64,000 nucleotides of DNA, taken from the NCBI GenBank assembly GCA_015680685.1, contig MNCI01002795.1:101395-165394 (forward strand), written 5' to 3'. Below are positions 1 through 10,610 of this stretch, one piece after another. The translations under genes and the position numbers were made by a program. Under the pieces are notes generated by a model, which ran no database searches, was not told where the DNA came from, and saw nothing but the letters and a program-made list of their open reading frames with translations. Origin of the DNA: Gnetum montanum. Taxonomy: Eukaryota; Streptophyta; Gnetopsida; Gnetales; Gnetaceae. The first letter of the stretch is position 1; each line of letters starts with the position of its first letter.

Positions 1-1025
1 ACTATATTTTCATTAAGTCTTAAAATTCATGATAGTTGTTCAATTTAAATTCTTCCAACTTTTTAGCTTAATTTATTTTGTTTTGAAATGTCACATAGCC
101 CTCTCTAGTTGAGAGTATTCTTCGATTTCTATACCCATATGGGAGTCATCCTAGGTAATAGTCTCCTCAAACAAGTTTTTTTCCTAGTGTTGGTACATCC
201 AAAATTTATACATCAACAAGTAGATAGTTAAAGCTTGAGCTCTTCATGAAGGTAAATGGTTACAAAGAACATTATTGAGACTTTGAAATGATGATAACTT
301 TGATTTCTTTCATCTTGAACAATTGTTTAAGGCATAACATGAAGGAAAATAACCATTATTAATCAAACACGAGAGAAAGGATAAAGACAAAAATGACATG
401 GATAATGTTATATCATTTTCCACTTTTCCCTAATTTAGTAACTTGGTTTTCAGTGTTTACCTAAAATTAAGGATCAACTATAAACGAAGAAAAGAATGAA
501 TGAATAGTTGAAACCAAACCTGAAAAAGAAAGTATAGACTTGTTGCAAAGCAAGCAAATCTGACTGCGTCTAAACTATGTCTTACCTTTTTACATTTTTT
601 CATTTAGATGCTGCCCATGCTACCACTACCCACAAGGCTTGTGGATAAAAGGAAACACATATGAAGGAAAGCATTAGATCTAAGCAAACATTTCATGGAA
701 GCTTACTAGCTTAGTGGTAAATTATGTTTTTTAGTAATAACACCTCTAACTTTGGATTCTAATTTATTCACTCAAAAAATAGTTCACTCGATTTCATTTT
801 TATTCAACTAAAAATAACAACAGTTCACTTTAAACATTTGTCAAGATTCTCTTGAGACCATTTTAACTCATCATTTTTCAACTCATTCAAATTGTTGTGT
901 GTTTTGAGCTTTGGTTGCAAGTTTGGCTTTATAATATGGCTTTTTTTTTTTCTACGAATTTGAGATTTCATCTTATCTTTCATAGGGAAATATTTGTTTG
1001 CCACAGCAATATATAGAGCCAATTT
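1..1025. other. AT-rich stretch without recognisable gene
   Basis: No open frame here resembles a known protein. The only longer frame, on the minus strand at 825-1022, is lysine- and asparagine-rich and looks like a chance frame in AT-rich DNA. No LTR end, tRNA or terminal inverted repeat was recognised. Confidence 0.6.
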
Positions 1026-1915
1026 GTAGAACCATTTTTTGATTCTACTTAACTTATCTAGAGGAACTCTACTAGCTCAGCATCACATGCACTCACATAG
1101 TTTATTTTAATCCAACTCCACATGAGCATGTAGAACTTGTTTGTAGAACCATTTTTTTGGTTTTACTTAAGTTGTCTAGAATGGCTCTACCAGCTCAGTA
1201 TCACATGTGCTTGAACAATTTTTTTAAAAAATTCTACTTAGGTCTTCTTTTTAGCTCTACAGAGATAGCTCAAAGTAGTTGTACCATGTCAACTTTATTT
1301 TATTTTTTTATTAATGGGACTAAGTGGACCCAAACTTAAATAGTTTTTAGCATATGTGTGCAAAAGAATTTTAATCTACTTTAGCTTGTAGAACTAACTT
1401 GTGGAAGCATATTTTATTTTTACAAAGGAATAAGAAATAGCTCTTCCATGTTAGCCTAAAAAGAAAGCGCTAAACAAAACTAACCAACAAAACCATTTTT
1501 GGTTCTACCAAGGGCTTTTTCAAATATCTTTACTATGTTAGTATTTTCTTCTTCTTCCATACACATAAGCTTGGATGAAAAGATTGTCTATTCTTGGAAA
1601 AGCTTTAGAATCAGTTTTTGATTCTATTGGGCACCCTACCACATCAACTTGTAGAACCAATCTTTAGAACTAGTTTTTGGTTTTAGAAATCTCTTCCAAA
1701 TAGTTCTACCCGTCACCTCCTTTTACATGCACAAAAAAGCTTTTCTTAAAAGAAATAGAAAATCCATGAGAATCGAAAAGCTTTAGAGTTTCTCTAAGGA
1801 GCTCACTACCATGTCAGCCTAAGCATAAGGACATCTCATAGCAAAGAATATAAGTTGGCTTTAATAGCTTCCTTAAAGATAGAACCAATTTAGAACCATA
1901 TTTTAATTTTATATG
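1026..1915. repeat. Degenerate tandem repeat, period near 117 bp
   Basis: A unit opening with TGTAGAACCATTTTTTG starts near 1026 and again near 1142. The phrase AGCTCAGCATCACATG at about 1075 recurs as AGCTCAGTATCACATG about 117 bp later. Further, more decayed copies of the self-complementary core GAACCA...TGGTTC appear near 1490, 1605, 1650 and 1885. Later units are too eroded for a firm period. I see no coding potential; it may be a decayed LTR or minisatellite. Confidence 0.5.
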
Positions 1916-1999
1916 AGCTACACCAAAAAAATGATGCCACATCAATACAAATAAAAGAGGTGTTATAAGCTTATATTGAAAAGAACTATTATACGTAAA

Positions 2000-2935
2000 A
2001 GCTAGAGTCTATACTACTATGGTAGGAAGCTAAACTTCATTAATGGAAAAGACAAGAGTTGTTACTTGAAGATTAAAGAGTTGTTATGTCCAATATAAGC
2101 AAAGCTTATTATTTTTGTGAGAAGTGAAGGAACAGTTAGTGCCAAAAATGAAATGACATATTTCTTCATCTTTTGCTAAGCTTCTAATGCTCGCCTCAAG
2201 CTCATACCAAATGTAGTAATGGGAGCTAAGATGTAATGGATACAACTTTTTCTTCTTCAGCTACTCTTCCCAATAGATTGGTAATGGTTACATTTTACTT
2301 CTTCTCACACTTCTCCAACATATTAGTAATGGGTTGAATAAAGACTCTAAAATGGCTAAAAGAAATATTGGCTATAAATTAAAGCTCTCTAGCTTAGCTT
2401 GATAATTCTAATTTTGACCTTGTTCTTAAACGAGAATTTCTTCTGTGTTTATCCTCTTCTTCCCAATCTCTCTTATTGTTCTCTTTTTTATAAAAGCTCT
2501 ATTTTCTTTGTCTTAGGAAGCTTGGTAATTCTTAAGTCTCTATGTTGAGATAATGCAAAGGATTTACCTCTTCCTCTGTGCTATGAAAGTGAAATTTTAG
2601 GACTTTAAGCTTGGTGGTTGTGATTAGTCTAGGATTGTAAAAGAAGCCCTATAAATTTATTTTGATTACTATGCCTTCTAGGATTTAGGGAGAGTTTAAT
2701 GATGGAGCTAGACCGACCAATCTAACCGCTAAACCACCTTAAAATCTCAATGTTTGTTTACTCTTTTCTCCATCGGTGTTCTATTTTTAGCACTAAGTTT
2801 ATTTGCAGCTTTCTACTGGTATTTCTATTAATCTACATTTAATTCAAACTTTTGTTATAAGGCCCTAATTCATTCCCCCTTTTAGTACCTTTAGATAAAT
2901 TAGGTACAAGAAATGAAATATGATCCAACATATAT
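2000..2935 (+). repeat. Possible copia-type LTR remnant
   Basis: This stretch has no coding potential. Between about 2380 and 2920 its order of features recalls the R-U5 part of Ty1/copia LTRs: pyrimidine-rich leader, a segment around TGGTTGTGATTAGTC, AGGATTTAGGGAGAGTTTAA, then a tail with TTCATTCCCCCTTTTAGTACC. No matching second LTR or copia pol is visible in the window. This is a resemblance only, and the left edge is arbitrary. Confidence 0.28.
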
Positions 2936-4486
2936 AGAGATGGTAAGGAATGCTAGAAGCTACTTGACATAAAATAACATTTGCAAGCTATCAATTGTAG
3001 GCATTTCTAATGACCTAAAGCTAATTTAAGATAGCCTCAAATTTATATTTATGTAAGTTAATTAACTTGTTTCATTTTTTTGGTGTGTTTGATATTATAA
3101 ATTATATAATTCCATATTAATATTTTAATATCTTGTACTGTACCAACATTCAAGGCTTTATAGGAAAGAAAAGTATTTCTTCATGTAGATGATGCACTAT
3201 TCAAGTAGAATGAAATATTCATGATGTATTAGAATCATACATTGCAGTGTTGTCCTATGATTTAGTTAAATAAAAACTTTAAGGAAAGCAACCTGAAGAA
3301 TTTGAGTGTACATCTTTTCCATGCACTCTAAGGCCTTTGTTTACATGATGTTGAAAAATGTGCTAACATGACACTCTTTGGAGAGATGTGTTTTAAACAT
3401 CTTCAATTAAAGAATGAGCCTTGTAGACCAATAATTAATAGAATGATCACTGTAGAGTATAAATGCAATTAGATGAAGTTCTTTCATTCATTGAAATTAG
3501 CTTTTGTCCAATTTTTTATTAGTAGAGATTCATCTATAGTACAATGAATAAACCTTACTATTGATAATGTTTGCAAGAGGTGTTTAATTTCTTACATCCT
3601 AATATTTTATCTTATTGAGATTGAAATAGAAATTTTTTTGATTTACTAATGTTACCATTTTGATAGGTATTCAACTCACAAATACATGTTCATTAGTCTT
3701 CTTGGTAATGTGGAGTTTACTAAGGGAGAGCTAAGGCTTAAGCATTATGTTCAATCAATGCTACATTAGCATATGAAATCTCTATCATTAGAGAAGGTGA
3801 TGTTCACAATCATTAAGAAGGATGATGGTTTTTTTTTTTTTTTTTACTACTGGAAAAATCCTAAGTTCGTTGATTAGAAACTACAAAAATATGAAATAGA
3901 ACTTTTGTTAATGAAGAAACTTATCATCTACTATTTTATTTATTTTGAGAACATAACTCTTAAGGACTCTTTTAGTTTTTTTTTTTAAATTATTTGAATT
4001 TATACAAATGAAAATTGCAATGTTTTCTAGGATAGTTATTAATATTGACATGGAGAATTATTACTTATTTAAATTTTTTGTAAATGGCTATAAGGACTAT
4101 ATATTTAGTAATATCTCATTTCGATGTACTTTAAGTTACCACTATAAAAGCAAACCAATGCATGTTTTGATTTACTACTTCTTCACAATGGTAGAAGCAG
4201 TTAACCTGCTAGATGCATTTTAGGAAGGTGATTGTCATATCATGGAGAAAAACATAGCACATGTGGAATTCATTAAAGATATTCTTTCAGATGTAGCTAT
4301 CCTAGAAGATGTTGATTACAAGTCTTGTAAATCAATTGAATTTTTAGAAAACTTATTAATTCTATTTTGATGAGAAATGAAGCAATTACAAAGAGTATCT
4401 CTTGTATTATATCATTATTCTATTGCAATAGCCTCCTAAAACCATTAAGGGAATACAAAGACATTGGTATCATATCATTACACAAT
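2936..4486 (+). pseudogene. Unidentified broken coding-like remnants
   Basis: Several short open stretches lie close together on the plus strand, for instance around 3680-3770 (reading LLGNVEFTKGELRLKHYVQ), 4008-4223 and 4225-4366. They have no common frame and I do not recognise the family. The stretch runs straight up to the first base of the Element 1 LTR at 4492, so it may be part of the sequence that element landed in. It could equally be a decayed transposon protein or chance frames. Confidence 0.22.
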
Positions 4487-4491
4487 GATGA

Positions 4492-4984
4492 TGTAACGCC
4501 CTGTCCCTTATTAAGGGTGGAAACAATTGTAAACAATGTAATTAACCTTCTAATGAAGGGTACCTCGTTATGAGGAGTTATGATTATTCATGTATCCTTT
4601 GGGAAAGGGTTTGACCTATGCTATTTAAGGTCAAGGTTAGAGGTCATGCTAGCATGGAGTTGTGGAGCTTAGAGAGGCGAGTAACGGGAGCCAGATGAAG
4701 TGGGATAGGAAGGGGATTGGCCCATCCTTCTAGCCAGGTTATAGGCCTAATCGTGGTGGTAGTGCCAAATTGTCACTAAGGCTTAAGTGGCATAGGAAGA
4801 TAACCCAAAAGGGCGTTACAGTACTCTCTTCCATTAATACAAATTTTTCATTTTTCTTTCCTTGCTTAATTCTTTAGTATCAATTATTTATTTGCTAATT
4901 AATTCAATATTTAAGTGTTGATAATCTTTTCGATATGTTATCCATGATGAATATAATAAATTAGGCATTCGACAGGATGTCACA
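4492..4984 (+). repeat. 5' LTR of Element 1
   Basis: A 493-bp LTR starting TGTAAC and ending TGTCACA. It aligns along its length with the two LTRs of Element 2 (36947-37453 and 46337-46847), sharing for example AAACAATTGTAAACAATG near the start. The five bases before it are GATGA; with the 3' LTR missing, a target duplication cannot be tested. Confidence 0.9.
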
Positions 4985-4986
4985 TT

Positions 4987-4998
4987 TGGTATCGAAGC
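4987..4998 (+). other. Primer binding site, tRNA-Met-like
   Basis: TGGTATCGAAGC begins three bases after the LTR end. The plant initiator-Met tRNA site is usually TGGTATCAGAGC, so two positions differ. Element 2 has TGGTATCAAAGA at the same place. Confidence 0.8.
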
Positions 4999-5186
4999 AA
5001 ACCACGACTTAGGAATCAAAATAAAAAAAACCTTATTTTATTATTATCATAGAACACAAGTACATTTAAGAAAAATAACAACATGTAGGAAAATATTATT
5101 TTATTTTATTATCAAAAGGAATGAAGAGGAAGTACATCATTAAAGAAAAAAGGGGGTAGAATGGTAAAATAAAGAAAAGGAGCAAC

Positions 5187-7449
5187 TTATTTGTTACAAC
5201 CAAATGGTTCAAGAAGATCTATAACTATCTTTAGTTGGAATTCTCTCTCTTCAGTAGTAGCATCTACTTTGCTAAGCACTACTTTACATCCAACCAATCC
5301 ATCACACAAATATTCGGTCGCATGTCTTGTTGTAGTTGTTGATTCCTCTTTTCTTTGAAGTTGAGTCTTTAACATTTTCACTTATACTGATCGATCATCC
5401 ATGTCTCTTTGTCATTCCTTTTTCTTTCTCTATAGAAACAGAATTTAAATTATGAGTTATAAAAAAATCAATAAACCAACATAAGAAAAGAGAAAAAAAT
5501 ATATATATAACCTAAAATTGATCATTATCCATTTGAAGGAAATGTGCACGAGTATCCACATGGCAAGCATAACATGTTGCACTTTCCAACTCTCCTAAGA
5601 GTTGCTCCAAATTTTCTACAGCATCTAAAGCCTCCTCAAGAATTGGATGCCAAGATTATAGAANCAGCATCTAAAGCCTCCTCAAGAATTGGATGCCAAG
5701 ATTATAGAAGTCCAACCTATACTAAATCATAATCTGCCTTGAAATAGCATGATTTTGACTCCTTTAAGTGATAAACATCCTCACGAATAGAATAGGTTTT
5801 ATTATCTGAAATTTTTTTGATTAATACACCAAAAAAGCACAAGTTCTTCCTTAGCAGCCGCCACTATCTTTCCCATAGAATAAGAAAAACCAGAGATAGA
5901 GAAAAAAGAAACCATTGGAATAAATTTAGAAATTGTTGTTGGTGTTTCCTATGGAAGGGAATGTCTTCTAGGTGTCAAAGAAAAAGAAGGCATGAGTGGT
6001 GATCTAGGTGGTGGTAGAATAGGAGTCTATGCAGAAGTAGCACCTACATTACTTCTATCCATCTCTCGGATAAAATACTATCGCTCTATAGACCTATGCA
6101 ACATAAAAAGCTTATTAAAAAATTGAATTATTATTAACATTATACAAGGAAAAGAAGAAAGTATTCAAATAATTAAAACCTACCTCTGGTTGCTTTCCCT
6201 TATCATGTCTTGAAGCTTGTTGAGAAGTTGGTTGGGATTATTATTGAGCCTGTTGTTGGGTTGATTGTCTTATAACTTTTGGACTACTAGAACCTTGCCC
6301 AGTATGTTATCTCTACAAAAGAAATTTATTAGAAAAAATAATAATAATAAATATATAAATATATAGATAAGGTATTTAATTTAGTAAATTATATTTAAAT
6401 ATATACCTTGGAAGCATGAACTGTGACTTATTCTTACGATTGAACTATACCAAAGGTTGAAATACCTTGAATTTCTTCAACTTGTGCAGATTTAGCACTT
6501 TGCATTGGTTCATTCTATAGTCTAGATTGCACTATCAAATACATAAAATAAAAACATAATTAAGAAACAACAAAATAATAAAAAAAAACATGAAAGTACC
6601 TCACTGAATTCTTCTTGACTTCGAGCTTGCTATAAAGCCAGTTGACCTTTTTGGACACCCATAATCTTGCTCCTTATAGCCCTGTCATCTTTAAGAAATT
6701 CAAGGCACAATCAAGGATTGTAACAAGTAAAAAAAAATTTGGAAAGATCATAACTTAAAATCATACACATGATCAAAGGTATACAACATAGAGTATAGGA
6801 TTTTAAAGGATGTTGGTGGGCAACAAAAATTTTGGTCATAGTAATATAACAAGTAGAGAAACATCACATCGACTAATCATAAACCCTACCAGTTATGACA
6901 CTATGAAGTATGAAAATAGAATAAGAACTACATTGGATTGTTTTCTATACCATAGAACCTTGCTACTGATGAATAAACATAAGTCAAAATAAGCATCATT
7001 AATGAAATCTTTACAAATGAATTGATTTTTGTGAATGACTGAATCAAAAACATAATTGGATAACTCCATCTTATAGAAAGATTTAAATTGTGGAGAATGA
7101 GTTGTAGGAATCAACAGATCCTCTCCTAGTTGAAAACCTAAGACTACTTTAATATCAAGAAGAAGGATCGTTACTTCTCCAAAAACTAATTGAAAAATGT
7201 GTTTTTCTTATTATCATATTGCTCAAATCACTCTTCAAAAACACCTTTGCAAAAAAAAAGTTTAAAAATTGGGAAAATCAGTAAAACAACCAATCTAGTA
7301 GTGAGAAACTAAAAACCATCATTTCCAAGCAAGCTATGAACTCGATCAGAAGTAGTAAGAACATTATTTTGGTGTAGAAAAATATTACTATGAAATAAAG
7401 AGCAGTTACCTAAAGGAGCCTGAGGTGAAGTTTGACATTTTGAAGCCAT
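5187..7449 (-). pseudogene. Antisense five-exon gene in the leader of Element 1 (plant-mobile-domain-like, tentative)
   Basis: Read leftward from ATG at 7449 (MASKCQTSPQAPLGN) to TAA at 5187. Exons: 7449-6600, 6514-6407, 6312-6184, 6095-5512, 5429-5187. Introns are 6515-6599, 6313-6406, 6096-6183 and 5430-5511. All begin GT and end AG except the third, whose acceptor reads CAT where Element 2 has CAG. All are in phase 0. Exon 1 holds an SLLGNDGF block and an EQYDNKKNTFF block whose spacing recalls the plant mobile domain (PF10536, tentative). Exon 3 is Gln/Ser-rich, exon 4 starts Pro-rich, and exon 5 is charged, ending LLEPFGCNK. Exons 1, 2 and 4 contain stops or frameshifts. Exon 4 contains an assembly duplication at 5619-5709. 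Function is unknown; it may be a captured host gene or an accessory gene of the family. Confidence 0.72.
5619..5709. other. Single N flanked by a 45-bp exact direct duplication (assembly join)
   Basis: The 45 bases 5619-5663 are repeated exactly at 5665-5709 with one N at 5664 between them. Element 2 has a single copy at the matching place. This looks like two contigs joined without merging their overlap, not a biological repeat. It falls in exon 4 of the antisense gene and breaks its frame artificially. Confidence 0.85.
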
Positions 7450-7941
7450 GAATTCTTTATAGTAGTAAATTTTCAACCTTCTTCGTAGACAATCTTTTGC
7501 TGGTTGTGACGAGTAAATCAACCTACTTCTTATATTTATAATGTAATCATAGAAATATTAGTAAAAGAAAAGAGAAAGTATAACTTAAGATAACAAAGGA
7601 TTTAATAAAAGTTAAAATATACTTTTCTTTTACAATAAAAAGCTAACGTTCACCTATTTTTTATTTTATGATTTTTAGATTTATTAAAGTGAAGTTATCT
7701 ATAGTTTAACATGAAGTACTCTCCAAGACAATTCCAATGGCACCAATTTAATCAAAATCCAACTTACGGTTTGGAAGATATGACCATTCTCAATTTACAT
7801 GCAATTAAAAAAATAATATATATATATATATAATAAAACATCAACTTGGAAGCCTCGGGTTCAAACCTGAGCCCCAATATTAAGTTTTTATATATATATT
7901 AATAAAAGTTTATAATAATTTGAAAAAAAATTGAAAAAAAA

Positions 7942-8105
7942 ATCTTGGCCCATGGCCAAGCTGCAACCAGGCCTATGGCCAGGTGTAGTAGGCTATGGCC
8001 AAGCTATGAGTAGCTGCAGTAAGCCATGGTCAGCTATGGCAAGGTCATGGCTAGCGACAACCAGCCATGACCAACCACAGCCAGCTACAGCAAGGCATGG
8101 AAGAG
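7942..8105. repeat. Minisatellite of GGCCATGGC/CAGCTGCAGCC type
   Basis: About seven degenerate copies of a roughly 20-bp unit built from CTATGGCCAAGCTGCAACCA. It stands out as much richer in G and C than its surroundings. A diverged version occupies the same place in Element 2 (about 40463-40595), so it predates the separation of the two copies. The open frame across it is a by-product of the repeat. Confidence 0.7.
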
Positions 8106-8199
8106 GGAGGGTCGTGGTCTTAGAAATCTGGCACTAATGGCCAAAGTAAAAAAAATTTGCATTTTTTCTATTTTTTATTTTTTGCCATTATTTTTTTGT

Positions 8200-8362
8200 T
8201 ACCGTCATCACCACCTACCTACACCACCCATCATCGCCTTCGACACCGCCCATCACTGCCTTTTGCACCACCTATCACCGCCTTCCTTGTTGTCCATCCT
8301 CACCTCTCGCATCGCCTATCACTACCTCTTTCGTGTCGCCCATCACTACCTTTTGGCCACCA
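8200..8362. repeat. CCCATCACTACC minisatellite
   Basis: Repeated units of about 15-21 bp around CGCCCATCACTACCT and CACCGCCTTC. The same family, longer, fills about 40650-41090 in Element 2. Three overlapping frames translate through it because the unit lacks stops; I do not regard them as genes. Confidence 0.7.
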
Positions 8363-8941
8363 CATGGAGCCTAAATTGGTTATCTATCAATTGATAGAAA
8401 AATTAAATTTTTTTAATTAACAAAACTTTTCCAAAAAAAAAAATTTAAGCTGTTAGTATTAGTTTAAGAATAAATATGTGCTGAATTATTTACAAAAATA
8501 CAAATTTATGTTATGATAGTAACTTAAATAAAAAAAATTTCATTAAGTGTGCACGTCATGGAGTAGAACTGGGGTCAGTGACCTCTCGAGAAGTCTCAAA
8601 AAACGTAAAAATTAAAAAAAAACTTAAAACGACTATAACTTTTGAATCTGGAGTCCATTTTCAACTAAACAAAAACTAATTCCAACAAATTTGAACCTTT
8701 CAAACTCAACAGAATGGTTAAATTTAGCTTTTAGATTATAGAAAATTAACTTTTAATTCCTTAATTTAGGTCCCAAAATAATTAGGATTCATTAAGAAAT
8801 CCATAATAGTTTCAACTTCTTCTACAACTAACTAAACAATTTCGAATTCCATAAAAGGGCCATAGAGGTTAAGGATTCTCAAACATACTTGATTTCTTCA
8901 ACTTACTGATGTCCAAAACTCAAAGAATAAATTGGAGAAAA

Positions 8942-10130
8942 ATGGAAGCCTGAGTCAATGACCGAGTGAATGCCCTTGAAGAACAAATTAATGACATTAG
9001 GGATGTTCAAGAAGAACTTCGAAACTCAAACCAAGGGTTCAGGACAGAGATGCAAAATATGTCTAAAGAAATTAAGAAATTGTCCCAAAATTCATAGGAT
9101 AAATGGTTCAAAGTACAAGGAAAGATGGATTCCTTTGCCGACTCCATCAAGCAATTAACCAACCATCTTATTCAACCTTCCAATCCTATCCACAATCTAC
9201 CTAGATCACAACATCAAGATCAACCTTCCATTAGAAATCAACAACAAACACAAACTCCACCTAATGGACAAGATACTAAAATCCACCTTGTAGACCATAG
9301 AACTCAAATCGAGAGTGAAGGATATGGAAACTGGCTTAATCCATCTAGAGAATCATTAACACAAGTGCATGCTAATAAAGTAAAATTAGATCATTATAAT
9401 GGAGCCCCTGGATCTAGTGCTAAGGCAAAGAATTAGCTTGATACAATGAAAATTTATTTTGATATGTTGAATCTATCAAGCCATGAACATCTAGAAGTTA
9501 TCTCCTTATATTTAAGAGAACTTGTAACAACATGGTGGAATGGGTTGAGATCTCAAGATTAAAAATTGGCTTAATTTTTGTTGAGATTTTGAACAAAAAT
9601 TTGTTCCTAATTCTTTTCTCAAAGAGTGTAGAATGAGATTTGATTCCTTAAGATTGGGAAAATAATCTGTAGATGATTACTACAAAGAATTTTGTGATCT
9701 TTCTTGATATGTAAGTCATCGAGATGAGGGAGAATTAGCTTTAAAATTCATTGGAAAATTACATGCTCAATTACATCCACAAACATGAGCCCATAATCCC
9801 CAAACTATTGATGAAGCATATAGAATTTCTAAAGATTATGAGGAATCGAATCAGATAAAAGTGACACTTCGATCAGCAACTTTTCGACCAAGCCCTTTTC
9901 CACAAGCAATGGTAGAAGAGACACCAAGAAAAAAAACTCAATCAGGATTTGGATGTTTCTTTTGTGGTGAGGACTATCTTAAACAAGATTGCCCAAAATT
10001 TCAAGCAAAAATACAAAGGACCAATCAAATCAGAAATCAAAAACCAAACCTAAAGATGAACAAAGGAAAAATTCTAGCTGCTACAACAGCCATCAAGAAG
10101 ATATCTACATCAACTAAATCAGGTTTGTGA
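8942..10130 (+). pseudogene. gag of Element 1
   Basis: Structural protein of the virus-like particle. The start ATG at 8942 matches that of Element 2 (41704). The first about 85 residues form a charged, probably coiled segment (NALEEQINDIRDVQEELRN), followed by a Pro/Gln linker (9170-9300). The core gag domain shows TWWNGLRS near 9530. A zinc knuckle near 9948-9992 reads CFFCGEDYLKQDC, a CX2CX4-x-X4C pattern in which the histidine kept by Element 2 is tyrosine here. A basic tail ends with TGA at 10128-10130. Frameshifts and stops lie at 8951, 9097 and across 9436-9860. The frame of the tail is also the frame of pol. Confidence 0.85.
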
Positions 10131-10148
10131 AAATTTTAATTTTCTTTC

Positions 10149-10610
10149 TTGATTTTTGAAGGTTTAATTAAAGGTAAACAAATTAAATTTTTGATTGATA
10201 CTGGTGCAAGTGACAACTTTATTTTTTCAAAGTTAATTAATTTATTGAAATTAACACTCCCTTCCAAGAAAATTATTAAGATAGAACAGGTAGATGAAAC
10301 AACTATGAGCAAACATTCCAGGTATGGAAAAATAAACTTTACTTTGCAAAATATGCCCTTCATTGATAAATTTTTTGAATTTGAACTAGGTGATGTTGAT
10401 GTCATTTTAGGAATGTATTTCCTACAAAAATTTGATGTTACTGCCCACTTTGGAACTCATATTTTAAAAGCCCCAACCATTGATAGAGTCAGGGTTTTAA
10501 GGGGGGTAGGAACAGCAAATAAAATTCATACAATAACTATTAAGAAAGCTAAAAGATTAGTCAGAAAAGATGCTACAATGTTGGTGGTTAAAGTTATCCA
10601 ACCTTAGAAG
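10149..10610 (+). pseudogene. Retropepsin (aspartic protease) domain of Element 1
   Basis: The catalytic triad region reads FLIDTGASDNFI near 10187-10222, followed about 75 residues later by the hydrophobic strand DVDVILGMYFLQKFDV, typical of Ty3/gypsy retropepsins that cut Gag-Pol. The frame is open from 10149 to 10607 and is the same frame as the gag tail, separated from it by TGA (10128) and TAA (10137). It leads into the RT linker reading VKIPNELKEYKDSVFGETREL. This is one of the best preserved parts of the element. Confidence 0.85.

Larger units (their letters stand above)
7450..8941. promoter_or_regulatory. Intergenic region between divergent antisense gene and gag (Element 1)
   Basis: This segment separates the start of the leftward antisense gene (7449) from the start of rightward gag (8942). 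It contains an AT dinucleotide run near 7808-7832, two GC-richer minisatellites (7942-8105 and 8200-8362) and about 500 bp of unique AT-rich leader. Element 2 has the same arrangement at 39925-41703, including the phrase GTAGAACTGGG/GTAGAACTAGG near 8562 and 41321. Promoter function for the antisense gene is inferred from position alone; I see no firm TATA box. Confidence 0.4.

Noticed and set aside
825-1022. Lys/Asn-rich minus-strand frame
   Set aside because: Low-complexity composition, no family motif, no neighbouring exon or transposon context.
7931-8420. Overlapping plus-strand open frames of 68-87 codons
   Set aside because: They run through the two minisatellites and arise because the repeat units lack stops; the two element copies do not preserve a common frame.
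10136-10405. Minus-strand frame opposite the protease
   Set aside because: Shadow of the well-supported protease frame; a similar shadow at 42907-43113 follows from protein conservation on the plus strand.
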